A stretch of 64,000 nt of DNA from Periplaneta americana (Eukaryota > Arthropoda > Insecta > Blattodea > Blattidae). Positions 35,465 to 47,162 of this stretch are shown piece after piece. The notes under the pieces are model-generated. The model saw only the letters and a program-made list of their open reading frames with translations. It did no database searches and was not told where the DNA came from. The DNA is taken from assembly GCF_040183065.1 (NCBI RefSeq), contig NC_091122.1, positions 154,464,455 to 154,528,454 of the forward strand. Direction: 5' to 3'. The position numbers were made by a program, and so were the translations under genes. Numbering within the stretch: the first letter of the stretch is position 1; the number at the start of each line of letters is the position of its first letter.

Positions 35465-36963
35465 CAGGGTGTTTAAAAATACGGGGCATAATTTCAGGTA
35501 TGTATTTCCCACATGTAGACAATCAAAATAGTTCATTACAACATGTGTCCGGAAATGATTCATTTCCGAGTTATGGCCTTCACAACATTGAAATTCACCG
35601 GAACGTTTATCTTTCCGTAGGTCGTTGTCATTACAGAAGATGTTCAAAATGTCCACCTCCTGCTTGAATACAGACCTCACATCGATGTCTCATTGACCTG
35701 CGAACACGATCCCAAACTCCAGGAGTATTGCGTATGTCCTCAGAACATGTCACAATTCGATTCCGAAGGGATTCCAAATCAGGCACTGGAGACGAATAAA
35801 CCAATGATTTTAAATGGCCCCACAAGTAGAAATCGAGAGGGTTCAGATCAGGTGAGAGTGGAGGCCAAGCAATTGGGCCACCTCTACCTATCCATCGATC
35901 AGGAAACCTTCGATCCAAGTACCGGCGAGCTGTAGGCCTACGACTGAAGTGTGCAGGAGCGTCATCATGCAAGAAGTGAATGTGTTGACGATTGATCAGT
36001 GGAGTGTCTTCTAAAACATGAGGTATGGTGTTTTCCAGGAAGTTTGTGTACGCCTGCTCCGTAAGTCTGTTTACAAGTACATGGGGTCCAACTAATCGAT
36101 CACCAATGATACCGGCCCACATGTTGAGGGAGAACCGCACCTGGTGATGACATGGAACAGTTGCACGTGGATTTTCATATGCCCATACATGCTGATTGTG
36201 GAAATTTGTTATGCCATCTCGTGTGAACTGTGCTTCATCTGTAAATAATACTAAGGCAGGAAAGTTCGGATTTACACCACACTGCTGCAAGAACCACTGA
36301 CAGAACCTACTGTAACTCGTGCAGGGTAATCTGCTGGTGACAGGGCCTGTACATGTTGCAAATGATAAGGATACAATTGATACTCTTTCAACAGTCTCCA
36401 GACAGTCGTATGAGGAACATTGACTTGCAACGCTACCCTTCGTGTGCTGATAGAAGGAGTCATGTTCACAGCCTCCAGAATCTCCTCCTGTACTTCTGGA
36501 GTTGTAGATCTTGGTCGTCCCCTTCCCAAACCAGGAGAGTTAAATTTTCCATACTCGCACAGACGGTAATGGAGACGTACAAATGTCTTCCGATCTGGAC
36601 ATTGTCGCTGTGGGTACCTCTCCTGGTACAAACGACGAGCCAGCGCAGCATTGCCGTCCGCTTTACCGTACATGAAGTGTATCTCTGCCAGCTCTTGATT
36701 TGAATACATGTCGCACAGTCTAACGCCTACACAACACTGAATGTAACCTTCGCCTCGGAATGAACTGTCAGAGTGCCCTCTTAATGTCTCCTTTGACGGC
36801 AACGACCTGCGGAAAGAAAAACGTTCCGGCGAATTTCAATGTTGTGAAGGCCATAACTCGGAAATAAAGCATTTCCGGACACATGTTATAATGAACTATT
36901 TTGATTGTCTACATGTGGGAAATACATACCTGAAATTATTCCCCGTATTTTTTAAACATCCTG
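35465..36963 (-). mobile_element. Nearly full-length mariner-like transposon, 1.5 kb
   Basis: Begins CAGGGTGTTTAAAAATACGG and ends with its inverted partner ATCCTG, between TATA duplications (35461-35464 and 36964-36967). Terminal repeats are long, at least 170 bp, and include TTTCCCACATGTAGACAATC and GTTATGGCCTTCACAACATTG. The transposase is on the minus strand in two overlapping frames. Confidence 0.9.
35631..36802 (-). pseudogene. IS630/mariner-type transposase with one frameshift
   Basis: Frame 1 (36802-36272) holds a DUF4817-like helix-turn-helix: YSNQELAEIHFMYGKADGN, then GRGRPRSTTPEVQEEIL. Frame 2 (36290-35631) holds the DDE/D core: LFTDEAQF, IHFLHDDAPAH, WIGRGGPI and SPDLNPLDFYLWG. 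I count about 43 residues from the first Asp of HDD to the Asp of PLDF, wider than the 34 of classical mariners. The frames overlap by 19 bases near 36272-36290, so a single small indel near 36300 probably broke an otherwise complete gene of about 390 codons. A related but far more decayed copy is at 15740. Confidence 0.88.
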
Positions 36964-37128
36964 TATAATGGATAATAACAAAGCTTCTATCATTTTCTTT
37001 AATTTAACTCTGCACACAATTTAAAAAAAATTATGGTCACCATGAACTACCACTATGCCACAGTAGGGATTTTGACGTAATATACTAATATAGCATAATG
37101 TGACATTTACAATGGTTCTAATGTTCTA

Positions 37129-37172
37129 CTCTAATGGGTAAGTTAATCTTCGATGCTATTTACCCATTAGAG
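37129..37172. other. 13-bp inverted repeat (hairpin)
   Basis: CTCTAATGGGTAA and its exact inverse TTACCCATTAGAG are separated by 18 bases, just before the LINE fragment. Function unknown. Confidence 0.7.
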
Positions 37173-38090
37173 TTCTACGAAATGTTTATTTGGCCATTTT
37201 TCAGTCTATCATTCAATATGGTATTATTGTTTGGGGTAGAAGTACAAAAATTAATCTTAGTTAAATTTACTACAAAAACGAACAATTAAAATCTGTTTGA
37301 AGAAAAGTTTTGATTATCCAACTAAATTAATTTATTCTGAAATTAATGCATTTAATATTGAACAAATTTATAAATATACTCTGTTAAAATCTTATCATAA
37401 AAATCGTAATAAGTTTATATTACAGGCATATAATCATGACACAAGACGAAATAATAATTCAAAATTAGTAAAACCTAAATGTTTCGCATCTGCTGGTCTA
37501 AAGCATAGCATTAATTTTGACCCTCGGTTGTATAATTCTTTAGCTAAATTACACCCAGAACTTCTAACATGTAACCCACTAACATATAACAAGAAAATTA
37601 GAAACGTGTTAATGTCTTCAATTTGATTAAATAAATTTATAGCCTATGTGTATGAATTAATCAGCCTATATTATATTTGTATTCTATAATTTTGGAATTT
37701 ATATTTTTTTTATAAATTGTCCTACTTCATTCACGTACAATATTATTCTTCTCTATGTATTATTATATAAATTCATTGCCGCTGTTATTTTAATTTTTAT
37801 TTCCTATTTTATTTTATTTTCTATATTCCTCTTATATTAATACAGGTGTATTATAATTATATAATTTCATAGTAGCTGTACTTTTAATTTTAGTTCCTAT
37901 TTTATTTTATTTTGTATATTCTCTTATATGCCTATTAATAATATATATGAACTGCGACCGAACACGAGCTCTGCTCATTCGGTCCTCAAATTTTGTTAAT
38001 ATTATTGTAGCCTCTTTTTATATCGATTGTATTATTTTATTTCTATTTCTATTGTTTTATTATGTCCTGTATTCTGTATATTTAAATTTA

Positions 38091-38140
<50 letters not shown>
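37165..38140 (+). mobile_element. 5'-truncated LINE with 3' hairpin and (AAT)n tail, copy 1
   Basis: Reads FQSIIQYGIIVWGRSTKINL, stop, and after frame changes a 109-codon frame at 37297-37626 with PKCFASAGLKHSINFDPRLY and LHPELLTCNPLTYNKKIRN. This is the thumb and C-terminus of a jockey/CR1-like ORF2. The 3' UTR carries a hairpin at 37956-37984 and ends in (AAT)n at 38091-38138. The same C-terminus and hairpin occur at 62412-62860. Confidence 0.8.
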
Positions 38141-38144
<4 letters not shown>

Positions 38145-38228
38145 ATGTAGCTATAATTTATTAGTGCTGGTCTTTTTATAGTTCACATACATACTACTCA
38201 TTCATTACTTTCGATGATACAATAATTT

Positions 38229-38420
38229 AAAGACCACCTCTGTGGTGTAGGGATCAGCATGCTGGTCTCTTACGCAGAGGGCCCGGGTTCGATTCCCAGT
38301 CGGGTTGAATTTCCTGGTTGAGGTTTTTCAAGGTTTTTCCTCAACCGTAAGGCAAATGTCAGGAAATTCGGGCCACAACATCCCTGAATATCACCGGCGT
38401 CATTCATCATCTAAATCATA
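38229..38420 (+). repeat. tRNA-derived SINE, family C
   Basis: TGTGGTGTAGGGATCAGC (A-box-like) is followed by a perfect B box GGTTCGATTCC at 38286-38296. The body TTTCCTGGTTGAGGTTTTTC and GGCAAATGTCAGGAAATTC follows. Single copy here. Confidence 0.82.
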
Positions 38421-39044
38421 TCCATAACAAATCAGTAATACATATACAGTCGCCATCTAGTTCACAACAATAGAACCAATCTCAACAATAGTACACAGGC
38501 CTTCGGATTTTAACCAAAGATTAACTCGCGATATGACCAAAGATGTTAAAGCGAGTATACATAACAGCGGGAAAAAAAATTATTTAATGCAGTTCTTTTT
38601 ATCGTTGAGACACAGTGCCATTTTGGACATTGAAATAGATGGCACTTCTATATATCCTCAAGAGGTGGTTTCAGGGTGGAACATCTGTGCTATAATTGTA
38701 GAGAAAGAAAGAAAACTATAATTCTTCTGAACCACCACTGTGCTGCAAAGGGTTAATATGACTCGAGATTTTCCGCACGGTCCTCTTCCTTATAGTAGCT
38801 AGTATGTTATGTTTCTCCCTTCAAAATTCTTACAAGTTTCTTCAACGGAATGGTGAACAATGAAGTGAGACAAGTGACCAATAGGCTTAGAGCTCACATA
38901 GATTCTTTCTCACAGCCTCAAATTCCCTTGTTAGGACGCGCGATGACGTACTACCTTTTAATTTATTTCTCCTCCTATTTCCTCTTCTTTCATTGCATCA
39001 TTCTCCATGGTCCGTCTACCTCCATTATCTAATTATAGCAATGG
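38421..39044. other. No gene recognised
   Basis: AT-rich, no recognisable domain. Confidence 0.4.
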
Positions 39045-39935
39045 CCAAGGAAGGTTTTAATAGAAAAAGAGCATTTTCTGCGGACCTCTGGAAAAAGAAC
39101 TAAGAGACTTTGTATGGAGTGTGGCATTGTATGGGCAGAAACATGGACATTACTACGAAGTGAAAAGAAGCGAATAGAAGCATTTGAACTGTGGATATGG
39201 AGAAGAATGGAACGTGTGAAGTGGACAGAGAGAATAAGAAATGAAGCTGTGTTGGAAAGAGTGGGTGAAGAAATAATGATGCTGAAACTGATCAAAAAGA
39301 GGAAAAGGAATTGGTTGGGTCACTGGTTGAGAAGAAACTGCCTACTGAAGGATGCACTGGAAGGAATGGTGAACGGGAGAAGAGTTCGGGGTAGAAGAAG
39401 ATATCAGATCATAGACAACATACAGATATATGGATCATATGAGGCGCTCAGAGCTAAAGTGGATCAAGTCCATGAGACGTAGTTTTGAGGTAATAGGACT
39501 TAAAGTTAACTTGCTCTAGAGGATTATCTAATTTAACTATCAATAATTTTATTGCTCCATTCTCAAATTGTACATTTATAAAATATAAACAATTGTGATG
39601 TTAATTGATGCAACGCTTCGGTGATTTGTTCCACTATGGCTCAGAACATCATGAACAAATAATCTGAGCCAAAAGTGACTGGTGTCACCTACTGGCGACT
39701 GCTTGGAATTAAGACATGATCCATTACTGCTCGGAAAAGATCCAACTTCAGATAATCAGAAAATGAATTAAACTCAATTTACGAAAATTTGTGACTTGAT
39801 TCACTTTAGCTCTGAACGTCTCATATGAGGAAACGAAAAGGAAGGCAAAAAACAGGAAAGATTGAGGAAACCTGCATTTCCAGTGAAAGACCTAGCCTTG
39901 GGCCGAGCACTAAATGAATGAATGAATGAATTATT
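39045..39935 (+). mobile_element. 5'-truncated LINE with (AATG)n tail
   Basis: The frame 39114-39482 reads WTLLRSEKKRIEAFELWIWR, RNEAVLERVGEE and LIKKRKRNWLGHWLRRN..GRRVRGRRR, the C-terminal block of RTE-like ORFs. A roughly 430-bp 3' UTR ends CTTGGGCCGAGCACTAAATG followed by (AATG)n at 39916-39935. This tail differs from the other LINE families in the window. Confidence 0.78.
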
Positions 39936-40679
39936 GGATAAGGAATACTCATCCTGCCTGTGTTACTTAGTATTTATTTAATCCTTAAATTCACCCTTAC
40001 CTAACCTGAAAATTATATACCAAGAATAAAGACGTTACACAGAATCCAAGGCACCTTTTAGTTAGTTATTTAATGACATTGTATCAAATACTAGGCACTG
40101 TTTTCAATAGTGCTTCAGAAGGACTCTAATCTTAAACTTTATCATCTATAATTTATATTCTTTGCATTGACGACTGCCACATGCTCACAATACGCAAAAT
40201 AACCATAGCGTCTCTAAACTGTATTTTCAAACTAAAGAAAATCATTAAAATCATACAAAACTCCAACCTTAAAAAACTCACATTTCTTACGAGACGACCT
40301 AATATTAGTCAAAGTTAAACTGAAAAAAATATATAATAATGTTAATGTTGAGAGTGCGTACGTATTTCAAGGAAGACAATAATATAAAAAAGACAAACTG
40401 ATTTTAGACGACTGTTTTTGACCATTTCAAGTCACTTGGCATACGGACATTTGACATACTCAAAATTGTGAGACATAATATATTTAGAATACGTGTATTT
40501 GGCATATTACGTTTTCATTAAAAAAAATTGTTTTAAATAAATTTAGTATACCTTAACAAACAGAAATAGAATGAATTTAATAAATTTGGTATACCTTAAC
40601 AAACATAGAATGAATTTAATATGATGCGAAATATAGGTACAGTAGTAGTATATTACCCATAGACTAAAGTTATGACCAC
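39936..40679. other. No gene recognised
   Basis: AT-rich. A 40-bp word (AATAAATTTAGTATACCTTAACAAACA) is duplicated near 40545-40615. Confidence 0.4.
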
Positions 40680-41139
40680 AAGCACTTAAATAATCCAGAA
40701 TTGTTATTTTGCTTGTATTTTTGGTAATTCAGTGAAATATTCTTTAGCCGTCTATTTACTCTGGTGTAATGCTTTCTCTGCGGATCCTATATCCTTCTCC
40801 CTGCATCCAATTTTAGGAACATCTGGTGAACATCTTCCTGTTCCTTTTTAATTTCCCTTAAGAGTGAATATAAAGATGGGTGATGCTTTCTCACCATAAT
40901 AGCAAAGCGATTATGCCAGCCTTCCACAAGGTTATTAGTTCTTGGTGCATTGTTAACTGCAGCAAGATATTGGTTCCAGAGTTGTGGAGGTTATCGAGGT
41001 TTAACGGCCCACGTGCTGGTCTTCTTTTGACATAAGTTACATCGAAGTATTCCATGTCAACTAGTAATTCCGGAGCAGCATCATGAAGTTCATCAAAAGC
41101 AGCAGTGACATCTTCAGTTGGTACAAACGCAAGACTCAA
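40680..41139 (-). pseudogene. MULE-type transposase remnant
   Basis: The minus strand reads LAFVPTEDVTAAFDELHDAA and MEYFDVTYVKRRPARG, then in another frame PPQLWNQYLAAVNNAPRTNN followed by LVEGWHNRF, KHHPSLYSLLREIKKEQ and a basic end. This order (aFvP..dV..aF, YFe.tYv, P+TNN.vEgWH) is what follows the MULE nuclease domain in FLYWCH/MULE-type insect elements. One frameshift near 41000. The catalytic DDE is not included. Confidence 0.72.
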
Positions 41140-41896
41140 TTAATAATATGATACTGGAAATGTTTTCTTATAAAAACTGCACTAAACCCCATTTCAGTTT
41201 GGTTGATAGGCTTTCCCCTCTACTCACACAGGGAAAGGTGCTACTGTCCATCTTACAAACGTTTGACTAATTAACTTTCAACATAGTGACAAATTTTATT
41301 TCTGAAAGTGTTTACCGGTACTCTAGCCTATATTTCGAAAGCCCATACTAAGCGTTTATATTGAATTTATTGCTGTTTATATTAACAGGCACATTAAAAA
41401 GTTACTGACAACAGATGATAAATGTTTTCTCCACCGCTAGTTTATATTCTTCAGCATATACACTGGGACAATCTGCACTGAGTCGCTTCCCCTGACTTCA
41501 TAATACAAACTAACATTCCTTAACCTAATTAATTATTATTTGAAAATATTGTAAGGACGACACTAAAATATACTCTAACAAGTAATTGTCAAACAACTGT
41601 GACACTGTATTTTATATGCACTTATGTGCTTTATTTAATATTTTATTTGCTAGTGTGTATAGCTTGGGGGGTGCAGGTGTAAGAGGTAACAGCTACCAGT
41701 CTGTCACTGACGGAGTCAGGGCAAGAAGAAGGGGAAAGAAATGCCTTCGCATCCTCTCAACTTGTATGAAATGTCGTTTAGGCTGAATTGAGTATGCGAA
41801 ATGCCGTACAACAAATTTAGATAGGCTAAACTTGAGTAGGTGAAAGAATAGTAGGTGAAAATAAAATACGCTAAAATTGAGTATGTCAAATGTCCA
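41140..41896. other. No gene recognised
   Basis: AT-rich. A short G-rich patch at 41660-41730 has no identified feature. Confidence 0.35.
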
Positions 41897-41898
41897 TA

Positions 41899-42155
41899 TC
41901 GATGGTGAAGAATGGATACCTCCTATGTCAAATTTTGCCAGTTCTGGGTTATGGTACCAAACAATTGATAAAATATTCGCGGATAAGATGCGATAATTTC
42001 CTATGTCATATCATACTCCCAAAATTATTAATTTTTAAAAGAAGTTCATTATAATTAATGTTACTGACATATTATGGATGTTTAGAAAATGATTCTTTCG
42101 CGCTCCTGAAAACTAACGATTTTTGACATAGGAGGTTTCCATTCTTCACCATCGA
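41899..42155. mobile_element. MITE, 257 bp, TSD TA
   Basis: Ends TCGATGGTGAAGAATGGATA and inverted TCGATGGTGAAGAATGGAAA, both continuing CCTCCTATGTCAAA. TA at 41897-41898 and 42156-42157. Tc1/mariner-type by target. Confidence 0.82.
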
Positions 42156-42569
42156 TATGCCAATTTTTGTGTACCAAGTGACATGGAATCGTTTTTGTCG
42201 CTATGCCATTATATAAGCCTACATCGTTTGGTTATAAGATGTATGTGGAACTATTTCAAAGTCGTCCACAGAGGTCATGAAAGTGACGATTCAATGGATC
42301 CTCTGATGATCACTTTTTGTTCAAGTCTCTCCAAGGACCGAGAGATATATAATGACGTCACGGGGTACTAAAACACAAGGCGCGCCATTGTGTCATGCCC
42401 TTCAAGATCAGACTGCTACTGGGTGTCAAAGATAAAGCAACCCAAACTAGGTTCTCGAGACCTAGTACCTTGAAATATTGTTTCTGCAAATACCATTCGA
42501 TTCTGCAATAATTTTATAACTATTATAAAAAGTGAGTAAAATTATGAAACACTACTTTTAGATTTGAAG

Positions 42570-42809
42570 AGTCCAGGGGAAAAAGGAGGAATGTCCACTT
42601 TCAGGCAAAATTCAGATTTCCATTCGCTTATATATTTCATATGAAGTGTATTCATTCTACACTTAGAAAAGGAGAAGAAAGTTCTCAGTTACCGAATAAC
42701 TGCTGGCTAAATTATCAGTATTATTTTCGGAATGATAGAGTTTCAAATTTTAAAATTGATTTCCTGAAAATTGTTTAAAAGTGGACATCCCCCCTTTTTC
42801 CTCCGGACT
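42570..42809. mobile_element. MITE, about 240 bp
   Basis: AGTCCAGGGGAAAAAGGAGG..ATGTCCACTT at the left; inverted AGTCCGGAGGAAAAAGGGGG..ATGTCCACTT at the right. The target duplication is not clear. Confidence 0.7.
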
Positions 42810-42846
42810 TTTCCTATTATTTTTTTTACGAATAGAGCCAATACAG

Positions 42847-43335
42847 GATGAACCATAAGTAATTTCATTAATGGGGTTATTCTTTGCGATATATCAAACA
42901 AATTAGTTAAATACTACTTTGTTCGTTTTTGCTTCCTTTTCGAGGTAAAAATGTTTTATATGAAGCATTTCATAGTGTGTTTTGGGAAAGCCATTGATTT
43001 CATTCCCAATATGCTCAGTCAATTTAAGAGAGCAGTGTATTATGATAATAAGTGATAGGAAGAATTTTAGTTTTGTCCTTTAAATGTATAGAAATTTGTT
43101 TCGAACAAATGGAAGGTTGTAAAATTCCTTTGAAGAAAGAAGAGTTGCATTTATTCAATCATTTATTATCAAAATACCTTGCTCTCTTAAACTGACTGAT
43201 AAGGGAATCAAGGCTTTCCCCCAAAATACGCTATGAAATGTTTCATATAGAACAAATTTATCTCGAAAAGGAAGCAAAAACTAGCAAAATTGTATTAAAC
43301 CTTTTTGTTTGAATATTGCAGAAATAATAACGGAC
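42847..43335. mobile_element. Foldback MITE, about 490 bp
   Basis: The left arm (42890-43050) and the right arm (43150-43325) are inverted copies sharing GTTTTTGCTTCCTTTTCGAG, GTGTTTTGGGAAAGCC-type words and TTAAGAGAGCA. Left edge ACAGGATGAACCATAAGTAA is of mariner style. Exact ends uncertain. Confidence 0.65.
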
Positions 43336-43591
43336 ACTTTTTGCGAATAGGTGCCCACTTGAACGTTTCACGTTAAAACAATTGAATAATTATATTCCTT
43401 CATGTGATTATTCATAACGAATCTTACAGAAAGAGAACAAATTAAAATAATGGTGATGATCGGCTATGGTGACAAGAGAATCCAAAGGAAAGGTTGATTA
43501 CTATTTTATAAAAATATTTATATTTAAGTCTATTTTTCATTATGTCCTATTATAGATTTTGTTCTTGTCGTACAACATAAAAATATACATT

Positions 43592-43945
43592 CTTATTTGG
43601 GGCTAAGAGGGATGAAGTTACATGAGAATGGAGAAAGTTGCACAAAACAGAACTGCACGCATTGTATTCTTCACCTAACATAATTAGGAACATTAAATCC
43701 AGACGTTTGAGATGGACAGGGCATGTAGCACGTATGGGCGAATCCAGATATGCATATAGAGTGTTAGTTGGGACGCCGGAGGGAAAAAGACCTTTGGGGA
43801 GGCCGAGACGTAGATGGGAAGATAATATTAAAATGGATTTGAGGGAGGTGGGATATGATGATAGAGACTGGATTGATCTTGCTCAGGATAGGGACCAATA
43901 GCGGGCTTATGTGAGGGCGGCAATGAACCTCCGGGTTCCTTAAAA
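43592..43945 (+). mobile_element. Truncated LINE of the (TAAG)n family
   Basis: Matches 1228-1566. Reads LRWTGHVARMGESRYAYRVL and GRPRRRWEDNIKMDL, with a premature stop where other copies have Trp (AGGGACCAATAG). Ends GGGTTCCTTAAAAGC + AAGTAAG, then an (ATT)n tract at 43954-44000. Confidence 0.85.
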
Positions 43946-43950
43946 GCAAG

Positions 43951-43993
<43 letters not shown>

Positions 43994-44000
43994 TATTATT

Positions 44001-44633
44001 GCATGTCTCCGAAATCACGCCAATGCACATTTAAATATTAGGAGGAATTGAAATTCCCAAACATAACCTACTTCTTATTCAGCATTGCAGTAAGAGCCAT
44101 CGCCATTCGTAGGGTCTCGGGTTTGAAGGATCGCCGGTTACTTTACTTTCGGAATTTTTACGTCGTCTCTTGTGAGATTCAAATGCAGACTGCGGGCACT
44201 GCAGTTGCAATATTTATTCTAATGCGCCGAATTGGGGGAAACCACGCAACACACGTGATCAAGAGTCAAGGCGATCATAAAGAAAATTTCTGCATGATGC
44301 AATCGAATTGCGTGAATAATCTGCTGTAGGTTCTCGAATATAGAAAACTACACCGTAAAGAAAAGTCCGTTCATAAGCAGAAAAGGGCAAAAAATGCTAC
44401 AAAAAGTAGAACATTTCCTAAAAAATTACCAATAGATAATAAATGACCGAAAAATGCAAAATAAAAGTAGGCTATATTTTTTCGTGTTGAAGTGAAGCGA
44501 GTTTGTATTGCATCCAACATTGTCTGTGATGTCTGAGAAAAAAGATTATATTTCATCAACTTCCGAGCCCTAGTCATAACCATTAGGTATTTAAGTTACC
44601 GTATTTCACAACTGATTTGTTTTCTTAATTATT
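44001..44633. other. No gene recognised
   Basis: Mixed composition, no domain. The frame at 44048-44329 has no motif or splice support. Confidence 0.35.
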
Positions 44634-45640
44634 GATTAAAATTGGAGATTTATCCTTCGAAGAGGTGGAAAAATTCAAATATCTTGGAGCAACAGTAACA
44701 AATATAAATGACACTCAGGACGAAATTAAACGCAGAATAAATATGGGAAATGCCTGTTATTATTCGGTTGAGAAGCTTTTGTCATCTAGTCTGCTGTCAA
44801 AAAATATGGAAGTTAGAATTTATAAAACAGTTATATTACCGGTTATTCTGTATGGTTGTGAAACTTGGACTGTCACTTTGAGAGAGGAACAGAGATTAAG
44901 GGTGTTTGAGAATAAGATTCTTAGGAAAATATTTGGGACTATACCTGGTAAGGTTTATCTTGTCTCAGTAGCAATAAAACCAAGTCCCTTCAAATGAGGG
45001 TGGAGATAATAGGAGGGTTGTAAATTTTCAGGATTCCTTTCAAAATCTTGTCATTGTACAGGCTACCGGAACTCAGTTTCTTAAAAGACAAGCTCAGTGA
45101 CGGAACTACACAGTACTTAGAGAGATATTTTGTTATTTTATTTTGCGCTACAGAATGTATCAACTAGTCCCTTCCGCCACTGGATGGATGGACGGCACCG
45201 CTCCACTTCTCCTATCGCCATAACAACATATACGAAGTAAGACATATCTCCTTTCTCTCTCTTTTCACAGAGACAAGATACATCACACAGCCTTTAAGAG
45301 GAATGAAGTTACAGGAGAATGAAGAAAGTTACACAACACAGAACTGCACGCAATGTATTCTTCACCTGACATAATTAGGAACTTAAAATCCAGACGTTTG
45401 AGATGGGCAGGGCATGTAGCATGTATGGGCGAATCCAGAAATGCATATAGTGTGTTAGTTGGGAGACAGGAGGAAAAAATACCTTTGGGGAGGTCGAGAC
45501 GTAGATGAGAAGATAATATTAAAATGGATTTGAGGGAAGTGGGATATGATGATAAAGAGTGGATTAATCTTGCACAGAATAGGGACCGATGGTGGTCTTA
45601 TGTGAGGGCGGCAATGAGCCTGCGGGTTCCTTAAAAGCCA
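44634..45640 (+). mobile_element. LINE of the (TAAG)n family, broken by a 350-bp insertion
   Basis: Reads IGDLSFEEVEKFKYLGATVT, YSVEKLLSSSLLSKNMEVRI, YGCETWTVTLREEQRLRVFE up to KIFGT at about 44943. After the insertion it resumes RNEVTGE, stop, RKLHNTELHA near 45297 and runs to GSL-stop-like decay at 45640. The intact reading at 49283-50010 shows exactly what was interrupted. Frameshifts and stops are in the 3' half and no TAAG tail remains. Confidence 0.85.
44946..45293. mobile_element. Unidentified insertion inside the LINE
   Basis: About 350 bp absent from the sister LINE copies, probably at a TA target (GGGAC-TA ... TA-AGAGG). Near its ends TTTATCTTGTCTCAG and inverted TGTATCTTGTCTCTG face each other, suggesting a degenerate inverted-repeat MITE. 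Confidence 0.55.
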
Positions 45641-45994
45641 TTTATATTGTATTGATTTTAGGCAATCATTATTCAATGTGTGTGTAACTTTTACTCTTTA
45701 CCATGAAAATATGTAGCCTACAAATCTCAGTCCCATTACTTCCTGGAAATAAACGTCAAAGTATCGTGGACATACTATAGTACCGCAACGTGAAACGAAA
45801 GAAACATTTCCTTATGAAAATCAGTGCCTCCTCGACATGAGACGCAGAGGAGTCGAGGAAGACAGCTTCTGCTCGATTTTAACATGAACTCTAACTGTAA
45901 AATTTAAGATATATCATTGTGCGTTACAACTTAATATAGTGCATTATAAAGCAATTACGCGTTTGTAATTAATCTAGGATAGTCGTTACTAAAA

Positions 45995-47162
45995 ATGAAC
46001 ATGCTGATGTTATTCATGTTGGTAGCAATTTCGTGTCAATGGCCTTTATTGTTAGTGACAGGATGGAACATTCAAGAATCTTTGAGGATACTCCTAGAGA
46101 CGATAGAAGATTCCGAACACCACGATATAGTGTTTCCCCTGGTGTTAAATCAAGGTACTGTGAAACAATCAGCGAGAAAAAGAAGACACATCTACAACGA
46201 TGAGTCCGTAAATGAAGATATCAAAGATCGTGAGAAGAAAACAAACTCTTCGTTCAGTGTGAATGGAGCGCTTGTGATAAAACACGAACTATGTGACAAT
46301 GGTGAGTGTAACGAAAAGAGAATTAGTGATAGAAATGCGAGTGTGGAATACTTAGATGAACTAAAATCCAGTGGATACAGTGATAATTGTCGAGGTTATG
46401 TAAGAAATTCGAGTATCGTGCAAAGGAAAGACGATTTGCTAGAAAACGGCGTAGACAAAACAATTAATACCAATAATGTAATTGAAGAAAACAAGGGCGA
46501 AAGCGATGATTTTACTGTAATATCTTTGAATGACTGGATCATTGAAGTGACTGACAATAAAAATATACTTGTTGAAGATGACCTGCAAGCTGAATGGGTG
46601 TCAACAGAGGAGAGTGAGCCGGTAGATACAACTGACGGATGTTTACTTCAAACTGGTACTGTGAGAGGATTCCCGAATTCCATTGTAGCTCTGACCACCT
46701 GCGACACCTCACCTATAGATCATAATAAAACCGGCGATATGACTGGACTGATTCAAATTGACGGAGAATCTTATTTCGTTCAACCTCTTGTCCCTACTGG
46801 AGGGTTGAATAGACAACATCCCCACTTGGTTTATAAGGTTAAGAAAAATTTGAAGCTAGGTGACGATGAAGACTTCGGGAACGAGTTTGTTGCATCGAAC
46901 AGAAGTATGGACAATGATAGCTGTAATGTGAACAATACTGGCGGAATTAATCACGATTTGAGCAGAACGAAGCGGGAATCATACTGGAGACACCGTGTTG
47001 CAGTACCTGGTGCAGGAAGAAATAACGCTAGTGTTGTGAACTCTACGCAAAGGAACAGACTCCACATACAGGAGCCTCCGCAAAACCTGGAGCATATCAG
47101 GAGGAAGCTACAGCGAGAAGAGGAGGTCGGGTACTTCCTAGATGTAACAATGGAGAGCGAAG
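45995..47162 (+). CDS. ADAMTS coding exon 1 (signal peptide and propeptide)
   Basis: 389 codons plus one base. Donor at 47163 in GAAG|GTAAGAAT. The open frame runs on to 47182, but those codons are intronic. The middle (about residues 60-210) is acidic and low in conserved motifs. The start follows a hydrophobic-core signal peptide (MNMLMLFMLVAISC). Confidence 0.85.
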
